DNA of 9,051 bases from an uncultured Elusimicrobia bacterium (GCA_947164805.1 CAMUXX010000024.1:1-9051), one strand, 5' to 3'; positions 1 to 7,038 are shown, counted from the stretch's first letter. Notes: generated by a model not told the origin, from the sequence alone. Translations and numbers: made by a program.

Positions 1-944
1 TGCTGGGCGTAAACTGCCATCCACTGCTTTACCCTTTGGGCTGCTTTTTTAATAAAATAGGTGGGTTTTCCTTTGATATGATGTTCCCTGTTCTTGCTGC
101 CTATATCGCTTCTGCAATTGCGGATAAACCGGGTTTTATGGTTGGTTTTGTGGGGGGGCTTATTGCGAGGTCCGGGTTTTCATTATTTCCGCAGGCGGAG
201 TGGCAATCTTCAGGCTTTTTGGGTGCCCTTATTGCAGGTTTTGCCGGCGGTTACATTATAATCTTACTTAAAAAACTAACCAAAAAATTACCATCTTCTT
301 TAGAAGGTATAAAAACAATTCTGATATACCCCGTTTTCGGGCTTTTAATCATGGCTGTAATTATGGTATTTATAGTTAATCCTCCAATGTCTTATGCGAA
401 CAATGCAATAAACGGTTTTCTTAATTCTTTAAGCGGCGGCAGCAAAATTTTACTTGGTGCTATTTTAGGGGCAATGATGTCTATTGATTTCGGCGGGCCG
501 ATTAATAAAACAGCTTATGTATTTGGCACGGTATCCTTAGCAAGCCAACAATATGAAATTATGGCTGCTGTAATGGCCGGCGGTATGGTTCCGCCCCTTG
601 CCATAGCGTTCAGCACCTTATTTTTTAAAAAATTATATACGCAGCAAGAACGTCAAACAACAGTCGGTAATTTTATTATGGGCCTATCTTTTATAACGGA
701 AGGCGCTATTCCATTCGCCGTAGCAGATCCTTTAAGAATAATTCCGGCTTGTGCTTGCGGTTCTGCCGTTGCGGGTGCTTTAAGCATGTTATTTAAATGC
801 GGTTTACCCGCACCACATGGCGGTGTCTTTGTAATTGGAATCATAACAAATGCTTTTTACTTTTTATTGTCAATTTTAATTGGTGCTTTAATCGGAATGG
901 CCTTAATTACGATTTTTAAAAATATTAAAATACGGAGAGTTTAA
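1..944 (+). CDS. fruA: PTS fructose-type permease, IIC component (5' partial)
   Basis: This is the membrane permease part of a fructose-family phosphotransferase transporter. It carries the sugar across the inner membrane while the IIB domain phosphorylates it. The frame is open to the left edge (first full codon at base 3), so the true start and any IIA/IIB domains lie upstream. The TTG at 36 is only an internal Leu codon. About 313 residues are visible, with many hydrophobic helices and typical fructose-IIC motifs: FPVLAAYIASAIADKPG, FLGALIAGFAGGY, FGGPINKTAYVFG, ITEGAIPFAVADPLRIIP and APHGGVFV. The Pro-Ile-Asn-Lys and Glu-Gly-Ala-Ile-Pro stretches belong to the substrate-binding part of this family. 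The stop lies 3 bp before ptsH, so the genes form one operon. The family call is firm. Fructose as the exact sugar is inferred, and mannitol-like or related substrates are less likely. Confidence 0.9.
   Translation, partial: LGVNCHPLLYPLGCFFNKIGGFSFDMMFPVLAAYIASAIADKPGFMVGFVGGLIARSGFSLFPQAEWQSSGFLGALIAGFAGGYIIILLKKLTKKLPSSLEGIKTILIYPVFGLLIMAVIMVFIVNPPMSYANNAINGFLNSLSGGSKILLGAILGAMMSIDFGGPINKTAYVFGTVSLASQQYEIMAAVMAGGMVPPLAIAFSTLFFKKLYTQQERQTTVGNFIMGLSFITEGAIPFAVADPLRIIPACACGSAVAGALSMLFKCGLPAPHGGVFVIGIITNAFYFLLSILIGALIGMALITIFKNIKIRRV
934..939 (+). promoter_or_regulatory. Ribosome binding site of ptsH
   Basis: GGAGAG lies 8 bases before the ATG at 948, overlapping the last codons of the IIC gene. 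It supports the 948 start and tight translational linkage of the two genes. Confidence 0.7.
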
Positions 945-947
945 ACC

Positions 948-1205
948 ATGATACAATTTACCTATAAAATAAAAGATCCTGCCGGGATACACGCTCGCCC
1001 AGCAGGCATTTTAGTCAAACTTGCAAATGGGTTTAAAAGCACGATAACTGTCTCAAAAGCAGGAAAAAGCGGGGACTTAAAACGTATATTTTCCATAATG
1101 GCACTCGGTGCTAAACAAGGTGAACAATTAGATATACACATTGAAGGAGAAGACGAAAACCAGGCAAAAGAAGCCATTTTGAAATGCCTGCAAGATAATT
1201 TTTGA
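948..1205 (+). CDS. ptsH: Phosphocarrier protein HPr
   Basis: HPr is the small cytoplasmic phosphate carrier between enzyme I and the sugar-specific permeases. The 85-residue length is normal. The active site GIHARPA is at residues 13-19, with phospho-acceptor His15 and Arg17 in their usual places. The second signature, normally NLKSIMGVMSLG, here reads DLKRIFSIMALG. Residue 46, the serine that HPr kinase/phosphorylase modifies in many bacteria, is therefore Arg, and residue 49 is Ser instead of Gly. If this is the only HPr, Ser46-based carbon regulation cannot work as usual. The start has a good GGAGAG site. The gene lies between the IIC gene (3 bp gap) and ptsI (1 bp gap). No alternative identity is plausible. 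The link to the neighbouring fructose permease suggests, but does not prove, that it serves this system. Confidence 0.96.
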   Translation: MIQFTYKIKDPAGIHARPAGILVKLANGFKSTITVSKAGKSGDLKRIFSIMALGAKQGEQLDIHIEGEDENQAKEAILKCLQDNF

Positions 1206-1206
1206 T

Positions 1207-2829
1207 ATGAGTAAAATATTAACTGGAATCGGAATTTGCGGAGATTTGGTTATAGCACCTTTGTTCTATTGTGAACAAGAGATATCTTTGCCCACAGAAA
1301 ATATTACCGATATTAACTCGGAACTCACTCGCCTTAATCAAACAATATCCCTTGCAAAACAAGAATTATCCGACTTGTATGAGAAAACATTGAAACAATA
1401 CGGGCAGGAAAAGGCCTCAATTTTTGAAGTTCACCAAATGATGCTTGATGATCCTGATTTTTATGAAAGTATAAAAAATTTCATTGAAAATAAAGAAAAT
1501 ATTTTTCAGGCCATACAGAAAACTGCACATAATTTTGCCAAAATGCTCGCTGATACCGATGATCCTTATATGCAAGCACGTGTTGCTGATATTAAGGATA
1601 TTTGCAAACGTTTAATTTCAATTTTACTTGGCACTAAATCTAATTATATGATGGAACAACCATCTATAATTTTAGCAAAGGATCTCACCCCAAGCCAGGT
1701 AGTAACTTTTGACGAAAGTAAAATTTTAGGCTTTGCTTTACAAGAAGGATCTGCAAATTCCCATGCTTCAATTTTAGCTAAAGCAAACTCAATAACTACC
1801 GTTATAAACTTAAAAGAAATTGACAAAAATTGGAACGGAAAAACAGCAATTTTAAATGCCCATACGGGGACTTTGATTATTGACCCATCACCGGAACAAA
1901 TAAATCAAGCCAAAAAAGATTTAGAAATAATTAAAAATCAAAAAATTGCCTTGGAAAAATTAAAAGGCACCAAAACTTCCACTAAAGATGGTAAAACCAT
2001 AAAACTTTATGCAAATAAAAATGATATTGAAGATATTGATAAAGCCTTAAACCAAGATCCGGAAGGTTTTAGTTTATTTAGGACGGAATTTACTTATTTA
2101 AAAGCTTCTGCTTACCCTACGGAAGAAACACTTTTTAATGTTTATAAAGAAACTTTAATAAAAGCAAAAGGCAAAGAAGTTGTCTTCAGGACACTTGATA
2201 TAGGAGCAGACAAAACCGCCCCATATTTCAATCTACCTAAAGAAGAAAATCCTGCCTTGGGCTTGCGTGCAATAAGATTATGCCTCACGCGCCAGGAATT
2301 ATTTAAAACACAATTAAGGGCAATTTTAAGGGCTGGAGCCTTCGGTAATGCTTTAATAATGTTTCCTATGATTATATCCGTAAAGGAACTTGATAATACC
2401 CTTACCATTTTAAATGAAGTTAAACAAGAATTAAAAACACAGGCAATATCCTTTAAAGAAGATTTACAAGTCGGTATCATGATTGAAACCCCTGCTGCGG
2501 CATTGATAAGCGAAGACCTTGCCCCTAAAGTAGACTTCTTCAGCATAGGCACTAATGACCTTACTCAATATACTTGTGCGCTAGACAGGCAAAACCGCGA
2601 ACTTTTACCCTTTTTGGATACACATCACAAAGCAGTGTTAAAACTGATAGAGATGACCGTACAAAATGCCCATAAATATAATAAATGGGTTGGTATTTGC
2701 GGGGAACTTGCCTCCGATATGACTTTGACAGAAACTTTTTTGAGGTTCGGTGTTGACGAACTATCTGTTACACCTCCCAATATACTTCCTATAAGGCAAA
2801 AAATTCAATCTTTAGATTTAAGCAAATAA
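1207..2829 (+). CDS. ptsI: PTS enzyme I (PEP-protein phosphotransferase)
   Basis: Enzyme I takes phosphate from phosphoenolpyruvate and passes it to HPr His15, the first step of all PTS sugar uptake. At 540 residues it is slightly shorter than the usual 570. The N-terminal helical HPr-binding region comes first. The phospho-histidine site follows in GSANSHASILAKA with His186. The PEP/Mg TIM-barrel then carries Arg292 in LFRTEF, Arg328 in RTLDIGADK, NPALGLRAIRL, Glu427 in GIMIETPAAA, Asp451 in FSIGTNDLTQYT and Cys498 in VGICGELASD. These match the catalytic Arg, Glu, Asp and Cys of characterised enzymes. One small departure is Ala334 where most have Gly in DIGGDK. The ATG is 1 bp after the ptsH stop with no clear Shine-Dalgarno, so translation is probably coupled to ptsH. 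All key residues are present, so the enzyme should be active. Confidence 0.97.
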   Translation: MSKILTGIGICGDLVIAPLFYCEQEISLPTENITDINSELTRLNQTISLAKQELSDLYEKTLKQYGQEKASIFEVHQMMLDDPDFYESIKNFIENKENIFQAIQKTAHNFAKMLADTDDPYMQARVADIKDICKRLISILLGTKSNYMMEQPSIILAKDLTPSQVVTFDESKILGFALQEGSANSHASILAKANSITTVINLKEIDKNWNGKTAILNAHTGTLIIDPSPEQINQAKKDLEIIKNQKIALEKLKGTKTSTKDGKTIKLYANKNDIEDIDKALNQDPEGFSLFRTEFTYLKASAYPTEETLFNVYKETLIKAKGKEVVFRTLDIGADKTAPYFNLPKEENPALGLRAIRLCLTRQELFKTQLRAILRAGAFGNALIMFPMIISVKELDNTLTILNEVKQELKTQAISFKEDLQVGIMIETPAAALISEDLAPKVDFFSIGTNDLTQYTCALDRQNRELLPFLDTHHKAVLKLIEMTVQNAHKYNKWVGICGELASDMTLTETFLRFGVDELSVTPPNILPIRQKIQSLDLSK

Positions 2830-2878
2830 AAAACAAAAAATTAGCCAGCAAAAATGGAAGAAACAAAACTTATCTGTA

Positions 2879-2908
2879 AAAATACCCCTGCGTTTGCAGG
2901 GGTATTTT
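2879..2908. terminator. Bidirectional intrinsic terminator between ptsI and the porin gene
   Basis: A perfect 13-bp stem (AAAATACCCCTGC paired with GCAGGGGTATTTT) has a 4-base GTTT loop. The A/T ends give a U-tract on either strand. It lies 49 bp after the ptsI stop and 18 bp after the convergent porin stop, so it can end both transcripts. Confidence 0.92.
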
Positions 2909-2926
2909 AAATTGCAGATTACTTAA

Positions 2927-4081
2927 TTAGAACTTAATGTTCATACCAAGTTGAACTGCGGTCGGTGAACCTGTAAAGTGTTTGATATTGCTTAATACTG
3001 CACCGGTTAAGTTGAAAGAAACATATTCGTTATGATTGTAAACGACTTTTGCTTCCCAGCTGTTACCGCCGAAGTGATTATCTAATTCACCGGTATAGAA
3101 ATCTAAACCAAGACCCCATTTTTGGAGGTTTGCAAATTTCATGCATAAACCGGCATTGATAACTTCCCAACTATTAACAAGGGGATTTATACCGACGATA
3201 CCTATTGCTGTACCGAACATTAAGCCCGGGCGATAGTTACCAAAGGCTACAAAATTCTTTTCAGATTTCAAATAGGTTACGCGCGGGGTAAATGTTACGT
3301 CATCTGTAGCAATAGGTAAAGCTAAATCTGCTTTAACTAACCAGCCTTTTTCACGGGCGCCGTAGTTTCTTGCAAATTCTGCACCTAATTTGACATTATC
3401 ATTTTCAAAAGTAGGTTTAACACCCCAGAAACCCCAAGCTGCTTGTCCTTTTTGTCTAATGTCATAGACATAAGCAGAGGCGGAAAGTTCTTCGCTGAGT
3501 TTTACATCTAAATCTAAACCGCCGAGGTTTTGATCAGTTGTAGGAACTGGATAACCCGGAAAAGGTACAGGCGCATTTTGCATAGAGAAATAAGCAGCTG
3601 TTAAAGCAAATTTTTCACCATTATATCTAACGGTTGCACCGTCAAGAGAGTTATAATTGTTACCAACTGCATAGCCATAATCAGGACCGAAATACATTAC
3701 AGCGCTTTTTTCATCACCGTAAAATTGGCGGCCGACTTTGACTTCCAAAGCATCAAACACATTGGAAATGTTAACATAGGCTTCTGCTACAAAAGTGTCA
3801 TTCCAAACATTTTGAACTCTTTCACCTACTTGAGCATCTTGACCAAAGATGTTTCTATGGGCAAATGTTAATTGGGCACGAACATCTTCAACTAAATCTG
3901 CACCAAGACCGACTAAAACGCGGTTTGTTGTACCTCTCATATCGGCAAGAGGCGCACCAACGTTTTTATCGTTGACGTTTAAACCGATGGTTTGAATATC
4001 ACCGGTGACATATACATTTTCAACAGCAAAGGCAGGTGCAAATAATGCAAAAGCCAATACTGCAACGAGTAGTTTTTTCAT
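2927..4081 (-). CDS. Porin-like outer-membrane beta-barrel protein
   Basis: This is a 384-residue exported protein, probably a channel in the outer membrane. A Sec signal peptide MKKLLVAVLAFALFAPAFA is followed directly by the mature start VENVYVTGD. The rest consists of alternating hydrophobic/polar segments rich in Tyr, Gly, Asn and aromatic residues, as in transmembrane beta strands. Examples are VGRQFYGDEKSAVMYFGPDY, AYFSMQN, LGLDFYTGELDN and the last strand VQLGMNIKF. The C-terminal residue is Phe, the usual BamA recognition signal. The size fits a 14-18-strand porin. No Cys-rich or lipobox region is seen. The strong AAAGGAGGG site just before the ATG suggests high expression. The gene is convergent with ptsI and divergent from the next gene, with its own promoter candidate. 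Substrate is unknown; nearness to the PTS operon hints at sugars but is weak evidence. The exact porin family is not recognised. Confidence 0.85.
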   Translation of the reverse strand: MKKLLVAVLAFALFAPAFAVENVYVTGDIQTIGLNVNDKNVGAPLADMRGTTNRVLVGLGADLVEDVRAQLTFAHRNIFGQDAQVGERVQNVWNDTFVAEAYVNISNVFDALEVKVGRQFYGDEKSAVMYFGPDYGYAVGNNYNSLDGATVRYNGEKFALTAAYFSMQNAPVPFPGYPVPTTDQNLGGLDLDVKLSEELSASAYVYDIRQKGQAAWGFWGVKPTFENDNVKLGAEFARNYGAREKGWLVKADLALPIATDDVTFTPRVTYLKSEKNFVAFGNYRPGLMFGTAIGIVGINPLVNSWEVINAGLCMKFANLQKWGLGLDFYTGELDNHFGGNSWEAKVVYNHNEYVSFNLTGAVLSNIKHFTGSPTAVQLGMNIKF

Positions 4082-4084
4082 TTT

Positions 4085-4093
4085 CCCTCCTTT
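4085..4093 (-). promoter_or_regulatory. Strong ribosome binding site of the porin gene
   Basis: Read on the minus strand, AAAGGAGGG is followed by three bases and then the ATG at 4081. It is nearly a full match to the anti-Shine-Dalgarno, the strongest such site in the window, and fits an abundant outer-membrane protein. Confidence 0.8.
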
Positions 4094-4120
4094 AGGAATT
4101 AATTAACTTACTACCCATAT

Positions 4121-4149
4121 ACTTTAAAACTTTAAAAGCAAAATGTCAA
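4121..4149 (-). promoter_or_regulatory. Sigma-70-type promoter candidate for the porin gene
   Basis: On the minus strand a perfect -35 TTGACA (4149-4144) is followed after 17 bases by TAAAGT (4126-4121, 4 of 6 matches to TATAAT). It lies 40-68 bp upstream of the start codon. The -35 box overlaps the first copy of a 17-bp direct repeat. Confidence 0.55.
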
Positions 4150-4160
4150 GCCCTAAAAGA
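4144..4160. repeat. 17-bp direct repeat, copy 1
   Basis: TGTCAAGCCCTAAAAGA. The second copy at 4364-4380 differs by one base (C to A). The copies start exactly 220 bp apart, on either side of the nested inverted repeat. On the minus strand this copy supplies the porin -35 TTGACA. Confidence 0.75.
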
Positions 4161-4204
4161 TGAAATCTGCAAATTTAATGTTTAGCCGCCTAATTCTTTT
4201 TGGT

Positions 4205-4295
4205 AAATTTTGATTTTTCAGCTCCTAAAGTACCGAGATGTCGCTTCGCTCCCCGTTCTTCTTGGTACTTGTCGTCACAGTAAAAATCAAAATTT
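4205..4295. repeat. 91-bp nested inverted repeat in the divergent intergenic region
   Basis: The outer arms AAATTTTGATTTTT (4205-4218) and AAAAATCAAAATTT (4282-4295) are perfect 14-bp inverted copies. Inside, AAGTACCGAGA (4228-4238) pairs with TTCTTGGTACTT over 11 positions including one G-T pair (4260-4270). The centre, around GTCGCTTCGCTCCCC, is clearly richer in G and C than the flanks. It has no coding potential and no T-tract placed as in a terminator. It may be a dispersed palindromic (REP/MITE-like) element or a structured RNA. The rest of this 376-bp gap holds the porin promoter, two direct-repeat copies, a palindrome and the promoter of the next gene. Confidence 0.75.
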
Positions 4296-4332
4296 CCTCA
4301 AAAATACTTGTCGGGTTTTGTACACGGTTTGA

Positions 4333-4347
4333 CTTTATTAAATAAAG
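4333..4347. repeat. 15-bp AT-rich palindrome
   Basis: CTTTATT-A-AATAAAG is a perfect palindrome with a one-base centre, lying between the nested inverted repeat and the second direct repeat. It could bind a dimeric regulator of either divergent gene. In such AT-rich sequence it could also be chance. Confidence 0.35.
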
Positions 4348-4363
4348 AAATTTCTTTTACTTT

Positions 4364-4380
4364 TGTCAAGCCATAAAAGA
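4364..4380. repeat. 17-bp direct repeat, copy 2
   Basis: TGTCAAGCCATAAAAGA, 16 of 17 bases identical to copy 1 at 4144-4160. It ends just before the -35 box proposed for the plus-strand gene at 4458, so each copy sits beside one of the two divergent promoters. Confidence 0.7.
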
Positions 4381-4382
4381 AT

Positions 4383-4412
4383 TTGACGGCTAAAAAATAC
4401 AAGATGTATATT
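4383..4412 (+). promoter_or_regulatory. Promoter candidate for the exported FG-GAP-like protein gene
   Basis: TTGACG (4383-4388), an 18-base spacer and TATATT (4407-4412) would start a transcript near 4419, giving a leader of about 39 bases. A second -10-like TATAAT at 4446-4451 has no -35 box but lies 7 bases before the start codon, which would give a leaderless mRNA. Confidence 0.5.
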
Positions 4413-4457
4413 CCCTATTTTTATAAATTAAACTAAAGAATTATATATAATATAAGT

Positions 4458-5810
4458 ATGAAAAAATTATTTATACTTTTTGCAGTTGTTGTTTTTACCT
4501 CGGTGCAAGTATTTGCACAGACCGCGCTCATCGTCAAACAAGACGGTGCGCGTGTTTATTTAGATATTTCCGAATTTAAGGAAAAACCTAAAGTAAACGA
4601 TACTTTTACTGTTACCTTTTGGGGCGGTGAACTTAAAAACCCAAAGACAGGAAAAGTACTTGGCAAAACCATTGAACGCCGCTTAAACGGGAAAATTACC
4701 GAAGTGGAACCACTCTATGCCGTAGGTACTATTAATAATATCGGTAAAGGAGATAAACTTGAGGGCCTTGAAGCAAATATTACAATTTTACCGATTGTAC
4801 AATATACCACTGTGCCTCAACCGCAACAAAATGCACAACAAAATAATTTGACCCCACTCTGGCAAAGCGCACCACTTGAAGGCAAGGCCCTTGCCTTTAC
4901 CGCCGGCGATATTATGGGCAGCGGCGAAAACAATTTAGTTATTGCCTACGAAGATAATAATATCATTTCCTATAATTTACAGAACAATAAATTAAATAAA
5001 GTTACCGAGTTTAAATTAAGCCCTTTAAACAAAATTATTTCCTTAGATAATGGCGATTTAAACGGTAATAATAAAGCGGAAATTTTTGTTTCATATTTTG
5101 ATACAGCCAAAAATAATTTTAATACTTCAGTTTATGAGTTTGAAAATAATACTTGGGCGGAAAAGGCAAATTTCCGCGGGCTTGTTAAAGGCATTGCACC
5201 TTATAATAAGGAACGCATTTTGTATACGCAAAATATAAATAATATGTCCGGCAAATTTAAACCTTTAAACCCGGCAGTTTTAAAGTATAAAGACGGCAAA
5301 TACGAAGCCGGGGAACAATTAAAAGCTTATAAATTCCAAAGCATTTACGGTTTTAATTTAGGTAAATTTGATGGCGATAAAGACCAAGTAATATACACAC
5401 AATCAAGTGGCAAACTGCGCTTGCAATTTGACAAAAAAAGTTCTTATATTAACAGTCCGTCTGAATTTAATTTTGCATCCACACCAAACAGAATTAAATT
5501 TGACAATGATATAGTTAAATTTTATTCTTCCCTTGCTTTATATAGCGGTGAAGGGGGGATAATTATTGCCGGGCTTGAAAATAAGGCTAAACTCGGCATA
5601 TTATCAAGCACCTTCGGTTACTATCAAAGCGGAAAACTTATTTTGCTTAAATGGGATGGTTCTTCCTTAGAAAGTTTTGCTGATGCACCGCTTGGCGGTT
5701 ATACAGTAGATTTAATGCAGGGTTCTCTTGGCAATTATCAAGATGTTTTAATTATACCGTTTATTACAAGTGCAGGAAAAACGACTGTGCTACTATATCC
5801 GGCAAAATAA
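4458..5810 (+). CDS. Exported protein with FlgT-C-like and FG-GAP/VCBS-like regions
   Basis: This is a 450-residue protein of unknown exact role, exported through a Sec signal peptide at residues 1-20 (ends VQVFA, mature start QTALIV). Residues about 22-115 resemble the small beta domain at the end of flagellar protein FlgT and relatives: a Gly-rich turn, WGGELKNPKTGKVLG, then a conserved GKITEVEPLYAVG stretch. A Gln/Asn/Pro linker (118-131) follows. The rest has loops like FG-GAP/VCBS propeller repeats: AGDIMGSGENNLVIAY (149-164), NGDLNGNNKAEIFVSY (198-213) and FNLGKFDGDKDQVIYT (299-314). Asp200-x-Asn202-Gly-Asn204-x3-Glu208 fits a calcium-binding loop. No lipobox Cys or C-terminal barrel signal is seen, so it is probably periplasmic or extracellular. 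No clear Shine-Dalgarno precedes the ATG. Domain calls are from pattern recognition only. No flagellar genes are nearby, so a flagellar role is not implied. Confidence 0.8.
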   Translation: MKKLFILFAVVVFTSVQVFAQTALIVKQDGARVYLDISEFKEKPKVNDTFTVTFWGGELKNPKTGKVLGKTIERRLNGKITEVEPLYAVGTINNIGKGDKLEGLEANITILPIVQYTTVPQPQQNAQQNNLTPLWQSAPLEGKALAFTAGDIMGSGENNLVIAYEDNNIISYNLQNNKLNKVTEFKLSPLNKIISLDNGDLNGNNKAEIFVSYFDTAKNNFNTSVYEFENNTWAEKANFRGLVKGIAPYNKERILYTQNINNMSGKFKPLNPAVLKYKDGKYEAGEQLKAYKFQSIYGFNLGKFDGDKDQVIYTQSSGKLRLQFDKKSSYINSPSEFNFASTPNRIKFDNDIVKFYSSLALYSGEGGIIIAGLENKAKLGILSSTFGYYQSGKLILLKWDGSSLESFADAPLGGYTVDLMQGSLGNYQDVLIIPFITSAGKTTVLLYPAK

Positions 5811-5820
5811 ATTTACAATT

Positions 5821-5852
5821 AAAAACCCCGGCTTTAATCGGCCGGGGTTTTT
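5821..5852. terminator. Bidirectional intrinsic terminator between two convergent genes
   Basis: A perfect 12-bp stem (AAAAACCCCGGC with GCCGGGGTTTTT) surrounds an 8-base loop. It lies 10 bp after the stop of the plus-strand gene and 8 bp beyond the stop of the minus-strand gene. The A and T ends give a U-tract on either strand. Confidence 0.93.
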
Positions 5853-5860
5853 GTTTGATT

Positions 5861-7027
5861 TTAAAAAGCAGGATTATAAAACCCTTTTTGTAATTGATTT
5901 GATTTTTTATTTATTGCTTCTGTTAATTCTTTTTCTTGTTGTTCGGCAATCTTTTCAGGCGAGATATAAAAGCCATATTTTTCTGCGCCCTTTTCAAATG
6001 CGGAACAAATTTTTTCTTTGTCCATTATTTTTGATTCATAAGAATCTGATTTATTGTTTAATACACGACGGCAAGCCTTGACATTTAAAGTAATGATATG
6101 TTTCTGATTATCATTAGAAACAAGGCCATTTTCGCCAAACATTTTCCATCCTTCTTCATTGAGCAAAAGATACATTTGTTTTTGTTTTGTACCTTTATAA
6201 TATTCTTTCTCAGCTTCATCTCCCCATTGTTCAGGGAAAATTATAGAATCAAACCAATGCCCTACAACTTCAGACAAAAGATTTTTGGATTTTTTTTCTT
6301 CGGCACCACGTTTCATCTCATTTAATATTGTATGCAATTTGTTACGTCTATTATTAAGTTTTTGAAAATTTATGTGATTTTTGAAAATCGGATCCTGTTC
6401 ATAAGGTGTCATAAATATTTCAGGACTGACATACTTATATATGTTATCAAATTTTAATTCTTTAGATAAATATAAAGTATTGAAAATTGTTTTGCCTGTC
6501 ATCATTTCAAAATTTGAATATCTATCCATGAAAGAATTTTCTCCCTTTTGCCAAACTTTCATTAAAAGATGTTCAATATCTTCTTGTAACCATGTGTTAC
6601 GGAAAATTTTGTAAAAATCGTTATATTGTTTTACATTAAGTTTTCTTGCATTTTGACTGTTATATTTGTTCATATATAAAGATTCTAATGCGTCAGCTAT
6701 CTCAAAATCAACATTTATCACATTAAAGTTTTTATATTCAGAGTTATATCTATTTCCAAATAAAGCATGGGCAACAAAATCATTGCCATCGATACGGTCC
6801 ATAGTACATAAGGGTTGTTGAGACTTATCATTTTCTTGGATATAACAATCCGGGATACTATTTACGTATTCCTGTAATTGCGAAAAATTTTTTAACCCTA
6901 ACAAATTCTTAATTGTATCTTGGAATTCTCTTTTGTAATTATAGCTAGGAGAACCTGCGCTTGCAAATAATGATAAGCCCATTACTCCGAGTATTACGAT
7001 AGATAATACTTTAATCAATTTTTTCAT
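5861..7027 (-). CDS. Exported protein of unknown function
   Basis: I do not recognise this 388-residue protein. A signal peptide is clear: two Lys, a hydrophobic core VLSIVILGVMGLSLF and the cleavage-type end ASA at 22-24. The mature part is mostly helical, polar and rich in Asn, Lys, Glu, Tyr and Phe. Four cysteines occur as two pairs, Cys61/Cys74 and Cys319/Cys341, so two disulfides are possible in the periplasm or outside the cell. Residues about 357-381 (PEKIAEQQEKELTEAINKKS onward) look like a coiled-coil helix. There is no lipobox, transmembrane helix or C-terminal barrel strand. The GAGAGGT site before the ATG supports the start. No convincing -35/-10 pair was found, only a TATAAA at 7070-7065. 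Codon use is mixed (AGA and CGT for Arg), like its neighbours. Plus-strand frames over it are shadows. Confidence 0.85.
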   Translation of the reverse strand: MKKLIKVLSIVILGVMGLSLFASAGSPSYNYKREFQDTIKNLLGLKNFSQLQEYVNSIPDCYIQENDKSQQPLCTMDRIDGNDFVAHALFGNRYNSEYKNFNVINVDFEIADALESLYMNKYNSQNARKLNVKQYNDFYKIFRNTWLQEDIEHLLMKVWQKGENSFMDRYSNFEMMTGKTIFNTLYLSKELKFDNIYKYVSPEIFMTPYEQDPIFKNHINFQKLNNRRNKLHTILNEMKRGAEEKKSKNLLSEVVGHWFDSIIFPEQWGDEAEKEYYKGTKQKQMYLLLNEEGWKMFGENGLVSNDNQKHIITLNVKACRRVLNNKSDSYESKIMDKEKICSAFEKGAEKYGFYISPEKIAEQQEKELTEAINKKSNQLQKGFYNPAF

Positions 7028-7031
7028 ATTT

Positions 7032-7038
7032 ACCTCTC
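7032..7038 (-). promoter_or_regulatory. Ribosome binding site of the unknown exported protein gene
   Basis: On the minus strand GAGAGGT ends 4 bases before the ATG at 7027. It decides the start together with the signal peptide that follows. Confidence 0.6.

Noticed and set aside
36..38. TTG as the start of the IIC gene
   Set aside because: The frame is open upstream to the window edge and the protein lacks its first helices, so this is an internal Leu codon.
2142..2552. 136-residue minus-strand frame inside ptsI
   Set aside because: It is a shadow of the highly conserved ptsI catalytic region, without its own start signals.
4082..4457. CRISPR-like or phage attachment interpretation of the repeats
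   Set aside because: There are only two direct-repeat copies, no regular spacers, no cas genes and no integrase. An inverted-repeat element and promoter sites explain them better.
5770..6325. Two plus-strand frames (103 and 75 residues) over the exported-protein gene
   Set aside because: They are Phe/Leu-rich shadows of the minus-strand gene. The first also runs through the terminator at 5821-5852.
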